64,000 nt of DNA, from positions 1,860,001 to 1,924,000 of the forward strand of contig NC_089245.1 of NCBI RefSeq assembly GCF_000512585.2, read 5' to 3'. How positions within the stretch are numbered: the first letter of the stretch is position 1; every line of letters starts with the position of its first letter. Below, one piece after another: positions 1-11,332 of this stretch. A program made the translations under genes and the position numbers. Below the pieces are notes generated by a model that did no database searches, had not been told where the DNA came from, and saw nothing but the letters and a program-made list of their open reading frames with translations. This stretch comes from Kwoniella bestiolae CBS 10118. Taxonomy: Eukaryota > Basidiomycota > Tremellomycetes > Tremellales > Cryptococcaceae.

Positions 1-1358
1 TGATCATTGCCAATCATTTTCCTTATCAAGGTGCTATCAAAGCCATCCCAAGTGTAGATCCTTGACATTCAAGCCTCTATCTCCCTCACAGATCCTCTGA
101 ACGACAACCCTTCTTCTGCCAATAATCGACCGAATCGAGTATCCTCCAGCATACCCTCCCAGCATAACCACCAACCCCGCATCGCATCTCAAATCACTAA
201 TCTAAACGAGCTAAACCCACCTCATCCCAATACTCATGATCCCTCTTCCCCCTCTTCATAACCATATCCATCTGATCCCTCCCCTCGCACATATGACTCT
301 GTATCCGTACGTCCCGTTGTTTTGCCAGCTTCTGTAATCCCACAAGTAGCTCGTCCGAGCAGACAGGGATGAACCGAGGAGTGATTATAGGTTGAACTAG
401 TCTTTCGTGTGAGGGGTAGGTAGAGAGGTACGATTCGAGGGAGTCCAGGAATTGGGCGATAGATTGGAGAGAAGATGATGCAGAGGATTCGCCGTATGTT
501 GGGCGCTACGTTGAAATCAAGATATCAGCCATGATCTACTGTACAGACATCCGGGCTTTTCATTGAAAATGAGAGTGGGTATAAGTGGTATTGAGAGGAT
601 AGACTAGATAACTCACAGGAGACTGGTCCATCGATAATTTACCTATGAACCCTCTCAATCCCAATTCCTGCATCTTCTTGGCCAGTATCAAGCTGCAAGA
701 GCAATGTCAGCGGGTCAGCGCGGGTGCATCTGGACAAGCAAGTAAAATCGGAGGACCAATAGCTCAGCCAAGCTGAGACCAACATCTCCACATGGCCTAT
801 TCAAAGAAGAAAGGCAAACACAACCCACTTCGACTCCACCCCAATACTCCCAAAGAAACTCACACACCCCGTCCCATTATCCAACAACCTCCTAACCAAC
901 CTCTCATAAACCCTCTCGGCCAATTCCCTTGACCCATCGATCCGTTCCTCTGCTTTGTAGGCGTATCGTTCGAGCCACTCCAGTAAGGGGAGGTCAAGTC
1001 CAGTACCGTTGAAGAGGTATTGCGGGGCGTGCAGGTGCAGGTCCGTAAATGAGGGGAGGAAGAAAGAGTGTGGGGGTATTTCAGTGGGGATGGTTGAGGT
1101 GGGGAGGGAGGAAAGAAGGAGTTGAGAGGAGTCGGAGTGGAGGGGAGCGAGGTGGGAGATGTATCCCTCTGGGGAGATGGCTATGCCGTTGAGATGGCTA
1201 TTAACATTGTTCGTGGGGTTGTATATTGATGTGACAGGGGGTAGAGCGATGGAAAGAGGATAGAGGAAAGAGGACTCACCCAGCAAATGATCACTTCGGA
1301 TCCTCAATTCTCCAGCAGAGGGGGTATCTATAAAAGTACCGACGAATAGCTGGGTCAT
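1..1358 (-). CDS. Guanine deaminase, 3' part outside the window
   Basis: Amidohydrolase that converts guanine to xanthine in purine salvage/catabolism, expected in the cytosol. The N-terminal part begins MTQLFVGTFIDTP at 1358. A first intron of about 120 nt joins SDHLL to AISPEGYISHL. The metal-binding motif FTDLHLHAPQ follows (HxH), and then LLEWLERYAYKAEER, typical of guanine deaminases. Later exons read LILAKKMQELGLRGFIGKLSMDQSP (in two pieces), LVQPIITPRFIPVCSDELL, and IQSHMCEGRDQMD near 280-310, which matches the family's second metal-site region. The exon pattern below about position 180 is unclear and the C-terminus lies beyond position 1. The alternative, another member of the ATZ/TRZ amidohydrolases, is unlikely given the PIITPRF motif. 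Confidence 0.88.
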
Positions 1359-1982
1359 GGTGAAATGGCAATATCAACTGTGGTTGTGCGAATCTAGGTA
1401 AGGACTATGATGGGTTCAATCTAAATTGATGTGGGTGATAGACGACGGTAGGATGTCTAGTGAGTGATGAACGGGTCACATCAAAGAAGAAGAAGAAGGA
1501 GAAAAAGTGAAGGAAAGATTATTACCTTGCCTCTACCTTCTTATATGTGTCTCATATCAAAGGAGATACGGTGATGTCGCACATACAGCACATGATAGAG
1601 CACAGTTAGATAACCTACTCTACTCATACGCACTGATAAGGAAACCACACGAGGTCAAATCATCCGATCTAACCGGATATCACAACTGCTCACTTCCAGC
1701 GGAAACAAGGACATTACCGGTACACCGAATCACCATCCTCATGCGATGCAGTCTACTCTCGGGCCTCGATATAAGCCGAAGTGAGCTTTGATATATCTTA
1801 TTCATGTCGTTGTGTCTCTGTTCACATTGATGGTATATAAGAATCTATATTACAGTGAATGAACAGAAAAAGAATATATGTATCATCGTCACCTTTGGTC
1901 ATACTCGTATCACCTTACACATCCCATATGCTGTGACGAATAGCACCCCGAGAACTCTTCAACTCGTTCCAAAAGGTATCGC
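1359..1982. other. Intergenic region: guanine deaminase promoter side and cullin 3' flank
   Basis: About 620 bp without a supported gene. The left side is the 5' flank of the guanine deaminase gene and has purine-rich GAAGAAGAAGAAGG-type sequence just before 1500. The right side is the 3' flank of the cullin gene. A 94-codon open frame at 1507-1791 shows no family resemblance. Confidence 0.5.
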
Positions 1983-4900
1983 TTATGCCAGATAATTACT
2001 ACACACAAACAATGAGCACACTCCAAAGCAGGATGATTCGGAACTCACTAAGTGTTATTCGACTCGGCAGACCTCTCCAAGTACTCCTTATCGATCAAAT
2101 AATCTATCGCTTTCTTAATCTCCGGGATCTTAGGTGTGAATTTGGACTATACCACACAACAATCTTATCAGCAACCGTCCTTCCTCCTGAAGCAGCTTCA
2201 ACTTTGACCCGACCAAAACCAAACTCACAGATATTTGAGCCGTAACTTCTTGTATCAAGGCTTGATGTTGCATGGTCTAATACATTATGCAACTCGTCAG
2301 CTTCAAGAGCTATACCCGATGGAAAGGGACCGGATGAAAAAGATAGCTCCAAACTCACCTTCCTGCCCTTCATCAACCTCACGATCGTAGCTTGATAGAT
2401 GAATTTACGATCCTCATCAACAGCCTGTAACACTTCTTTGGCTTCTTGCTTTTGCTCAGATTTGACAGCTTGGTTGAGCTGGACTCGAATCTATGTACAG
2501 CGTAACGATCGTATTTCAGCTGACTGACCAGAAACTCCCACGGATAATGCAGGTGGCGATCCTAATGCAATTCAGATGGCGGAAAGCACAACTAACCTTC
2601 TTAGATTTAAAGTCTAAAGAATCCCATAGAGTCAGCTTCACTTTTCCTAACAAGTTTGGATACCAGCTGACAATCCAACACCACTCACTCAAGTTCAAAT
2701 CATAGTTCTCGCCCTCCTGCAATAATACCTTCGCCTTCACCAACAAAGCCAATTGAGGTTTCAAAATTCCCTCAGCGATCTTGGTTCCAGTGAGGATCTC
2801 ATTATAGCTCAGACTGTCATTCTCGTTGAACTGAGTCAAGATGGCCATCTGATAAGAGGAGGTCATGAAGATGTATTTCTGAGGAAGGTAAGTAGTTCTA
2901 AGTTCGTTCTTGGAGACGTGCCATAACCATGTGAGTTTTCGACCTCTGCGTGTGCGTGGAAAGGAGGGAATTCAGCATATGTCTCTTCCTCATGCAGATT
3001 TGACACTGGGGATGAAGGTCAAGATGGAAGGATGATGGATGAGTCAATCCAATGCTCACTGATGAACCTCGTTATGGAACGCAGTAAATCTATCAAAAGT
3101 AGATCTGATCTCTCGAGGGATATTGAAATCAGTCTGCTGAGGCGCTAAAGGCCAGAAGTTGGTACCGAGCACGAGAGGTGAGAAATCGACTATATCAAAT
3201 AACGACAGACCATTCCGTCAGCTACGTTCATCTGGTACCGAGCCACGAGCTAGCTTACTATCAATGCTGACTCCCTGTGTCCTCTCCTTATCTTTGAACC
3301 TCTCGCTAAGATCTTTCGACAAGTTGACATCTATGCGAGGAAATCCAATTCAATCATCAGCTATATCCTGCGGTCTTCAGACGATATATAGCTGATCATA
3401 TCACTCACCCGTAAACATCCTCGACAACTTATTGGTATAATCAAACCCAGAAACCTCCTTCAACTTTGTGATCATACTACTCTCACTATCATCCGAAGCA
3501 GATAACGATCCAACCAATCGTTGAGCGAGTTTCTTCTGGTAGAATTTCTGGAACACGTCTTTATCGTCGATGAACTTGAAGATAATCATCTGAACAAGTA
3601 TCAAACAATATAAGCTGAATTCCTCGACACGTCCAAAGCTACACCTTACCGTTTGATTGAGAGCAGCTTCCAACGACTCGGCATCCAAATCTTTGTTACT
3701 CTTTCTCAAAAGTTGATCACAATAACTAGCGAGAAGTTCAGGTGATCGAGTCGAAGTGGTAGCTGCGGCATTTTGATTACAGAAATCTCGACAGGCCTAC
3801 ATTCAGCAATGAGCTAATTTCTGAGAATCTCAAACGGTATGCGTCAGCTCACCTGATCCAACGATTTGTTGAATCCCATCTCCGCCCTGAAAGGTCCTTC
3901 GACCACTTCAGTATATTTTGAATGTACCTCCAGTAAAGCTTCGATGTATGCTTTGGGATCCTATATCGAAAATAACATGAGCTATAACCATGACATAAGC
4001 ACACCTTTTCACAGCTCACCAAGGTCTCCGCCTTTCCAGTTTCGGTAGTAGCTCCAGGAGCAGGTAAGACTTTTTCTACAGCAGCTTGACCAGCTTTCTT
4101 CACGTGTTCGCCGAATTTTTCTCTTAAAGGATCAAGCCCGCCTACAATCCTCGATAAGAGACCATACATTCGCGAGAGATCTGAAGTAACTCTTTGTCAG
4201 CTATGCCAGATCAATACAGAGGTACGGCAGCTGACTCACCGTCCACCCTATCTGCATCCAAGAGGGACTGGAACTCGTTCCACATGATGTTGTTGTGTTC
4301 TGCAATCAACACATTCTCGCATTTCACCTTCAGCTAAGAGTACCAAAGAACAACGATTAGTGGGCTATTGATGACACTAAGGTGAGGAAGAAAGCTTACA
4401 TCTGTTCTCGTACTATCATGCAAGTAAAGATTGACCCTATCCGCTTCCTCTTGTAATCTAGCCTCAGCCTTCTTCATATAATCAGAAACAGAGTTCGAGC
4501 CGACGAAAGCCGCTGATTCCGCACGATAGTAATGTTCGGTAGTGCTGAGGAAAGGAGTCTGGAAGTATTCTCGGTAGACATCAAGATTCTGTCGTTGAGC
4601 GTCGGCTTCGTCCAGACCAAGTGATACTGATCAAGCAAACGAAGTAAGCTTCCTGCTGAACGAAAGACAGTGGAGAGTAGCTTACCATAAGAATCGATAA
4701 CCTTCTTCAACAGAGTAGAATCGATCACTTCCCCGTCTCGTTGCTGTTCGATCTGCCTCAAGACTGCTTGAGTGAGTCTACTCATTCCTGCTGAGGAGAC
4801 GGTGAAGTGTCGGAAGAAGTTCTGTTTCCATGCTACGAGGGCGAGCTGTTATGAAGGAGATCAGCATGTACCACAGTTAGACGATAAACAGTGAGGAAAC

Positions 4901-5916
4901 GGGTGGCAAAAAGCAAGACTATATTTCCAGTGAACCACAATAGTTGCAGGAACATAGAGAAGAGAAGAACAAGAGCCATAGAATGGAATAATGAGGGGAA
5001 ATAGCAGACATATCGAGGAGAAAGGAAGATTCAATTCACTCACAGTATAAACGGTATAAACCTCTTTCCTCCCCTCATCCTTCTCTCTCTTCACCCAATG
5101 CTTGTTCAGGTAATTGAACAATTTGTTGACATATCTTGCTCCGGTGGTATATCTGTCCCACTGAGTGGCGTAGAACTTCAACAGCTCCAAGTCTGATAAG
5201 TTCTCAGAATCCTACATGAACAAGATCATGGTATCAGCTTCTGATCATAACCCCGACAATCAAAATCAAAATATCTCCAGCATGACAAACATGAACGACT
5301 TGACACATCTGATTAGTAAGCGAACAAGATGACTCACCACCCTCATCTTCTTACAATGCTCGCTCAACCAATTATGCAACGACCTATACAAGTCCGACCC
5401 CTGCAAGCTCGCTCCTCCACGATTAGCACTGAAGGGCTGTGAGGCCTTTCCAGGCTGGGTACAGAAATCGTATACCGCTGTAAAGAGCAGGATGTAGTAC
5501 GAGTATGACATTCCCAGGTGCATTCTATACCCACGCAAACGCAAAGATCAGCGGTGAGTCTATAGGGGATGGGGGACATGAGGCCTGGGTGCGGAGGAGA
5601 AGGAGGAATGAGACCCACCTTGACATCATATGTTCTACGCCTACCTGGAGGAACGCCCAGGCTGTTTTGAGGTCAGCATCTCTACAAGGACGGACAGTAT
5701 CAGCTATTGTCTCTCTCCTTAGCAGAGTATTCGGTATGGTATCTTTCCTTCCTGATCAACGTTACTATGCACGACCAGACAGCAGCGAAGGGTTGAGTCA
5801 TCCGATCAGCTATCACTCGACACTCACTTGGGCGGCTTATCATCCTTTGTAGGTTCTACCCATGTTGATGAGCTGCTGGAAGAAGCTGCTGGGGGCATAT
5901 CGTAGTGGTTTGACAT
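1983..5916 (-). CDS. CUL1: Cullin-1 (SCF ubiquitin ligase scaffold)
   Basis: Scaffold of the Skp1-Cullin-F-box ubiquitin ligase: the N-terminal cullin repeats bind Skp1/F-box and the C-terminal part binds Rbx1 and is neddylated. The start at 5916 reads MSNHYDMPPAASSSSSS followed by TWVEPTKDDKPP. Further exons give LLKFYATQWDRYTTGARYVN, a cullin-repeat signature, and the cullin-homology block with DVFQKFYQKKLAQRL and KLKEVSGFDYTNKLSRMF. The winged-helix end has DRKFIYQATIVRLMKGRK around the neddylation lysine (IVRxMK), then PEIKKAIDYLIDKEYLER. The last intron, about 50 nt, interrupts the codon after NNT. Splicing restores NNTYNYLA before TAA at 1983-1985, a cullin-type end. Without that splice the frame would stop at 2048. 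Roughly a dozen short introns are present. Loss of function would be expected to be lethal in most yeasts. Confidence 0.93.
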
Positions 5917-6296
5917 GCAGTTGTGTATGAGTTGAGTCAATTAAGAAGAAGAAGGAAGGAGACAAGGAAGGTTTATAGATGTAGCAGTGCTTTCATATGT
6001 GTTCGAGGACGAGTAATCTGTTGTTCTGTCATCCATTACCTAGGATAACGTAATACTATTTTGAGACCACGAGGTGACCATGTGGCATTCGCACTGATCT
6101 CCGAAATATCAGCGAGTGTAGTATCAAAGTAAAAAGTTGGGAAATGCATCTCACATCTCTCTCTGTCCACATCGAAAACATCAACCGACAGGGCGAGATC
6201 AGCTAAGGCCATAAGAGTCATCGAGGAGCACCCCACCAAGACCCCTACTACCGCCTCCCGAATACCACCCTTTCATCCCACAAACCAATCCCCAAA
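5917..6296. promoter_or_regulatory. Divergent promoter region between cullin and the 6297 gene
   Basis: About 380 bp separate two divergent start codons, so both promoters must lie here. No sharp TATA box is seen. A GAAGAAGAAGGAAGG purine tract lies near 5945-5960, which is the pyrimidine strand for the cullin gene. Confidence 0.45.
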
Positions 6297-7130
6297 ATGC
6301 CTCCCCGAACGCTCTTCTCCCTCTCCCTCTCCCTCCCCCGACTCACCTTCCAACCTCTCGCCCTTCACCAGCGCATACGACCCATAATGACCTTCCCCCA
6401 CCCCACCCTCGAAGACCCCTCCACCGGCTCAACTAAACTAATAATCAAAACCTTCAACCGCAACATCCCATCCCTCCCCCACCTCTACACCATCCTCCGC
6501 TCCATCGAGCATAAGCTCAACCTCGAGATATACGACTTCTCCGTTTTGAAAGATGCCGATAGCCTCTCACCGCTCAATACCATTTTCCTGACTAGTCTTA
6601 AACCTATTCATCTGGAATCGCCGGTATTGATGGAAATTCCGCTGAGGAGGATATCGGGGGAGAGTAATTTCCTTGGTGGGCCGAGTTTGGGTGATATTCA
6701 GGCTGCACTCAATAATTTACCCCAACAATCTGTATCTGAACCACCTTCATCTGACGGGAGGATAACCAACAAGAATAAGAGCAGTACGAAGGGCGAAGGG
6801 GAGGAGACCATCCAAATTAAGATTGAGATCCAACGGAACCCGCTCTCTGCCAAATCACAACGTAAACCCCGAAACCCCAATAAACGAGTTAGACATCCCG
6901 CAGCAGGTAGGGAAGCGTCCGAAATTGTGAAGCAGCTGAAAGCTTTCAATGGAGGGTTTTACGGTGGGTTTGAAGGTTTAGCGGAGAGGTTCGAACATCT
7001 CATTATTGAGCCGAAAGATCAGACTCAAGGGCAGATAAGGAAGGGGCAGGGGCAGGAGGGGGAACAATCTGAAGAAGCTGCGGTGGATGTTCAGCAGGTC
7101 AAGGAAGGGCTGAAATCGGAGAAGATATAG
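6297..7130 (+). CDS. Unknown protein, probably mitochondrial
   Basis: Uninterrupted 277-codon frame that I do not recognise. The first 30 residues (MPPRTLFSLSLSLPRLTFQP and on) are rich in Arg, Ser and Leu with no acidic residue, as in mitochondrial presequences. A folded-looking core of about 80 residues follows (LIIKTFNRNIPSLPHLYTIL, then EIYDFSVLKDADSL). The C-terminal half is low-complexity and charged, with a basic stretch (SAKSQRKPRNPNKRVRHP) and a Gly/Gln/Glu-rich tail. The layout, a presequence plus a small core plus a basic extension, would suit a mitochondrial ribosome or assembly component, but this is only inference. A second ATG at residue 31 could be used if the presequence is skipped. 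Lack of introns is unusual here. Confidence 0.7.
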   Translation: MPPRTLFSLSLSLPRLTFQPLALHQRIRPIMTFPHPTLEDPSTGSTKLIIKTFNRNIPSLPHLYTILRSIEHKLNLEIYDFSVLKDADSLSPLNTIFLTSLKPIHLESPVLMEIPLRRISGESNFLGGPSLGDIQAALNNLPQQSVSEPPSSDGRITNKNKSSTKGEGEETIQIKIEIQRNPLSAKSQRKPRNPNKRVRHPAAGREASEIVKQLKAFNGGFYGGFEGLAERFEHLIIEPKDQTQGQIRKGQGQEGEQSEEAAVDVQQVKEGLKSEKI

Positions 7131-7885
7131 ATGTATGGTGTGATTCAGCATTGAAAGAGATATATCAGTCTGACGAGATATGGTCCAGGGAAGAAGAAAT
7201 TGAAGCGAGGGAGGCAATTTCATCTCAGTGAGAGGGAGGAGATACTCGGTGGTAGAGTAAACCCGGTATGATAGCAGGATCATAGACTATTGTCGATAAT
7301 AGACCACTCTGTTGCTCAAGATGAAACTGATAGATCACCCATCATATATCATGCATTGATCACATTGATTCAGATGTAGTAATCGTACTATTTTATCTAT
7401 GTTGAAGATTGAAATGAAATTTGTTCATCAACATTCACGTAGAGTAACCTAGATCATGTTTCTAAGCTTGAGATCCTATATAGGAGCCAAGTAGAAGCGG
7501 GGATGAACTCAACAAGGTAAATATGCGAATGCTCTTCCTGTCGGCTCAGCTGCTGTCAGCGCTTCCTTCCTCGTCTTGAGGATATACGTTGTACACTGTG
7601 CACGCTCGATCATCAATATCACCAACGCAACCAACACTTCATTGCAACCCCATCATATCAACTCGGCAGTAGACGTGAGTGATGTCGCGAGTATAGGTTG
7701 GCCGAACAAAGACCCTCTAGAAAGTCCAGGCAAAATAGACCATGCAGCCAAATGCTCTATGATAGATATGATATTGCATCCCACAATCACCATTATTATC
7801 CAATCCACTCCCAGCCTATCCGTTGAATGAACAAAAGATATATAAACACACTACTACGCATCTATTTATATATTATTTATTTCAT
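7131..7885. other. Convergent 3' region
   Basis: About 750 bp between convergent genes holding their 3' UTRs. A T/A-rich stretch with TTTATATATTATTTATTT near 7862-7885 probably belongs to the carrier gene's terminator. The 84-codon open frame at 7576-7830 shows no family resemblance. Confidence 0.45.
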
Positions 7886-9442
7886 TTATTTAGGGATAGC
7901 AGCGATCTCGACACCACCAGTAGCATTGAGGGCCTTCTTGATATCACCGTAGATGAAGAATTGACCAGCAGTAAGAGTACCAATCATGACCAATCTAGCA
8001 CCCATACCAGTGAAGAGACCGCCAACACCGAGTTGACCGGCCATTTGGACGAGTCGGGAGGTGGTGGATTGACCGGGCGCTCCCTTGGTCTTGTTGATCT
8101 TGGAGAGCAAGGTATCGGCAGGTTGAGAGATAACGGCGGCGGCCATACCGGCGATCAAACCGGCAGTAAGGTTAAGACCGGTTTGTTGACCTGGGGAGAG
8201 GGAATCCTTGGATCGGCCAGTAGCTTGGAGGATCTTCTCAGAGGCAACTTCGAAGCTGTATGTGTGTATTCCCAAGATCAGTTAAGTCAACGAAAGATGT
8301 TCGTCACGAATCATGACGTTCGGATACACAAGAAAAAAGGAAAAATCCACTTACACACCGAACTTAGCCATGGTGTAAGGAACTTGCTTGAAGAGGATGG
8401 GACCGAAACCGGCGTAGAAGGCTGAGGGACCTTCCTCTCTGGCGATTCGGAGGAAACCTGAAGCGAGACCAGTAGCGAACGATGGTTGAGAGACTAATCT
8501 GATTCGGGTAGCTTCGAGGGGACAAAGGGCGATATCGGCGAAGAATTCAGCGATACCGGAAGCGACCAAGTAGACGGCCATTCGGTTCTCTCTGGCCTTG
8601 TCGACACCGAGGGTGTTGATGGCTTGTTTCTTCCAGAACTCGTAACTGTGATGAATGAATAGAATGATCAGCCAAGATTCGATTTTCGCGAGATGGACGG
8701 ATGTTTCTCCAGCTAAAGCAGGGCTGGAGACATGAAAATCCGTAGCAAGGGAGAAACTTTGAAGATCTCTTGCATCCCAGTCTCATCTACGATAAGAAAC
8801 TATTCACTCACCCTCCGAATTTGAAGGCACCCTGGATGGCGTAACCGACAGCGGTAGGACCGAAACCGGTAAGAAGGGCACCGGCACCTTCGTTGGCGAT
8901 GATTTGTCTGAAACCACCAACCATACCCTAATTGATTGAAGGAAGCCAATCAGTCAAGCCTCGTGATGGACAATCATACAATCTAACGAGATGGTGAAAT
9001 GTGTGACCCACCTTGTTGTAGACCTCGGGTTCAAGTTGGATTCTGGTCTTGACTACATCAACGGGGGTAAGAGCACCGTGGGTGATAGCACAACCGAGAG
9101 CACCGGCAAGAGCGAATCTGAGAGTAACCACGAGAAGTATCAGCTGAATGTATCTAGAAATAACAGAATGGCATTTCGTGTTGAGGGAAAGAGACCAACC
9201 CACCTGGCGTAGAGATCAGCACCTTGGGGAGCACCAGCAGCGTCCTTAGCGGTGATCTTGACGGCCTCCTTGGCATCTTGGAACTTGTTATCGGCCTTAC
9301 CAGCTAACTCGTTGGCCTTGGCTTGAGCATCTTGACCAAAGGATTTGGCTTGAGCGACGGCGTTGTCAACCTTGTCACCTACGGAGGGGACGAAGAAGGT
9401 GTTGGTGGTTGAGAAGAAAGGGTTGGGTCTGTAAGGGGACAT
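7886..9442 (-). CDS. Mitochondrial phosphate carrier (SLC25A3/Mir1 type)
   Basis: Imports inorganic phosphate with protons into the mitochondrial matrix for ATP synthesis. The start at 9442 reads MSPYRPNPFFSTTNTFFVPS, then an unusual Ala/Lys/Asp-rich amphipathic stretch (DNAVAQAKSFGQDAQAKANE) before the carrier. The three mitochondrial-carrier repeats carry the signature motifs PVDVVKTR, PLEATRIR and PADTLLSK. FALAGALGCAITHGALTPVD and FFADIALCPLEATRIRLVSQ match phosphate carriers rather than other SLC25 members. Exons are separated by four short introns (near 8260-8350, 8640-8815, 8925-9015 and 9115-9205). The N-terminal helical extension resembles a LEA/apolipoprotein-like repeat and is longer than in Mir1 of budding yeast. 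Highly expressed genes of this kind tend to have regular codon use, and that is what is seen. Confidence 0.95.
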
Positions 9443-10065
9443 GTTGGTCTCGGTGGGATATACAAGGTATACAATCTATCAAAGAGAAGAGTGGTGCAGG
9501 TGGATGCTTATGAAGCTTTTGGTTTTGGTAAACTTGTGGAGATAGAAGAAGACAAAAGGAAGTCAGTCCAGCCACGAAGAGTACTCAATGAGGAGTAGAT
9601 GTGAAAGACGTATATTTGCTCAGGGTTTTCGGTATGGCTATCAAACCAAAACCCACAAAAAAATACAAATAGCATGACGATGACGGATTTAAACGCGGAT
9701 GTATCCTCAACCTCACTTTCGGAGTATCGGCGTTATAACCGTCAGACCTATTGACCTTATAACATCCATCCACGTAAGATTCCCGAAGCAAACCACGTGC
9801 AAAGATAAAGATACAAGATAAAACAGCCCAGTGTAAATGTCCGAGTGGTGGAGTACGTCCTGCCCGACGGTCATAGGCCAACTTGCTATCTTGAGATCAG
9901 TCTGCAGCAGAATGACCCATGGACATTGACCGTGTGAACGGTATATTAACCTGATGATCTTGGAAGGTCATCTTCAAGATCTCCTCCCCCCCTCACAGAA
10001 TATCTGCCGATCTGCATCCCTTCTGCTCCTATATCAAACAGCACACACTGAGATAATCACCCACA
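9443..10065. promoter_or_regulatory. Divergent promoter region, carrier and dehydrogenase
   Basis: About 620 bp between divergent starts. It must contain both promoters. An A-rich tract (CCACAAAAAAATACAAAT) lies at about 9650-9670. CCACGTGC and CACGTAAG motifs near 9770-9800 could be bHLH sites, but this is only a motif match. Confidence 0.4.
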
Positions 10066-11010
10066 ATGCCATTCACATCCTCCATCCTCATCACAGGCGG
10101 TACCTCGGGCTTGGGCTATGCGACCGCTCTATCACTCGCAAAATCCCAGCCAGACACTCAAATCATAATCGCATCTCGATCCCCTTCTAACGCAGAGGAA
10201 TCTATCAATTCTACCGTAGACAACAACAACGTCATCTACCTCCCACTCGACTTGACCACCCATAATGGCGTTCGAAAATTCGTCCAATCCTACGAGGACA
10301 AGTCCTTCCCACCCCTCAGAGCGCTCGTCCTGAACGCAGCTATCCAACATGTCGACAAGATCCATCTCTCCCCCGATGGATTGGAAGAGATGTTCGCGGT
10401 CAATCACGTCAACCACACACTCCTATTCTTCCTACTCAAGAAACACTTGACAGACGATGCTAGGATAGTAGTAGTCTCAAGTTCCACGCATGATCCAGCA
10501 CTTAAGAGGGTCCCACCTCCGAACTACAGTACCGCCGAGAAGGCCGCTCATCCAGAGGAGGGTAAGCAGTTCGACACCCAAAATGAGGGATTTAGACGAT
10601 ACGCCCTATCCAAGCTATGTAACGTCCTCTTCGCCTATGGATTACACAGACGAGCCCAGGAGCAAGGGAAGGGATGGATAGTAATTGCCATGGAACCTGG
10701 CGTGATGGCTACGAATCTATATAGATGGTCAGGGTGGTTTAGCTGGGTACTGAGTTTCAGATTCATGAAGTGGTTTATCAAGGATATATTCACGACTGAT
10801 TATGTGGCGATAACTCTGGCGAGTATGGCTGTAGGAGAAGAATTCGGGAAGAGGGAGAAGAGTGGGAAATATTTTACGGTCATTGATGCGAAGGAGATAC
10901 CATCCAGTGAAGATAGTCACAAGCAGGAGCTACAGGATGATCTGTGGGACTGGACGATTAAGGAGACTGCGAAAGATGATGATGAGGTACGAGAGTTTGG
11001 GAGGTTGTAG
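10066..11010 (+). CDS. Short-chain dehydrogenase/reductase
   Basis: NAD(P)-dependent oxidoreductase of the classical SDR type, 314 residues, single exon. The cofactor motif TGGTSGLG is at residues 10-17, NAA at 90-92, the catalytic serine region VVVSSS at 135-140, and YALSK with Tyr179 and Lys183. PGVMATNLYRW follows as the usual PG motif. Arg at the end of the second strand (IIIASRSP) suggests preference for NADPH. The substrate cannot be told; the closest general types are retinol dehydrogenase/WWOX-like and fungal protochlorophyllide-reductase-like SDRs. The C-terminal part has a hydrophobic segment (WSGWFSWVLSFRFMKWFI) that could associate with a membrane. Confidence 0.9.
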   Translation: MPFTSSILITGGTSGLGYATALSLAKSQPDTQIIIASRSPSNAEESINSTVDNNNVIYLPLDLTTHNGVRKFVQSYEDKSFPPLRALVLNAAIQHVDKIHLSPDGLEEMFAVNHVNHTLLFFLLKKHLTDDARIVVVSSSTHDPALKRVPPPNYSTAEKAAHPEEGKQFDTQNEGFRRYALSKLCNVLFAYGLHRRAQEQGKGWIVIAMEPGVMATNLYRWSGWFSWVLSFRFMKWFIKDIFTTDYVAITLASMAVGEEFGKREKSGKYFTVIDAKEIPSSEDSHKQELQDDLWDWTIKETAKDDDEVREFGRL

Positions 11011-11332
11011 ATATAGGTCAATATTTTGGATATATTGTACTCTAGCTTGTATCATGCATTACGAAAATATGGATCATCGGAAACACAACTTAATCTTATG
11101 CTTTGTATGCGCCGCTAGAGGAACCTGACAAGGTGAGGTGCATATCGGGGATCACCGCCGCAAAGCTGGCAGCTGGGGCTCCATGTCAACCACTGCGATA
11201 AGTTAGATAGACAGCTTTCCACCTGCAACTGCAACCTGCATCTGCAATCCATGTTTCCCTTTCTTTCTTCTCTATTCCCACTCCATGAACCAGATTACAT
11301 ACCAGATACACGTACATCATTGAAACAGACCG
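11011..11332. promoter_or_regulatory. Promoter region of the POT transporter
   Basis: About 320 bp between tandem genes. A pyrimidine-rich run (CCCTTTCTTTCTTCTCTATTCCC) near 11255-11280 precedes the next start codon, typical of fungal core promoters. Confidence 0.4.
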
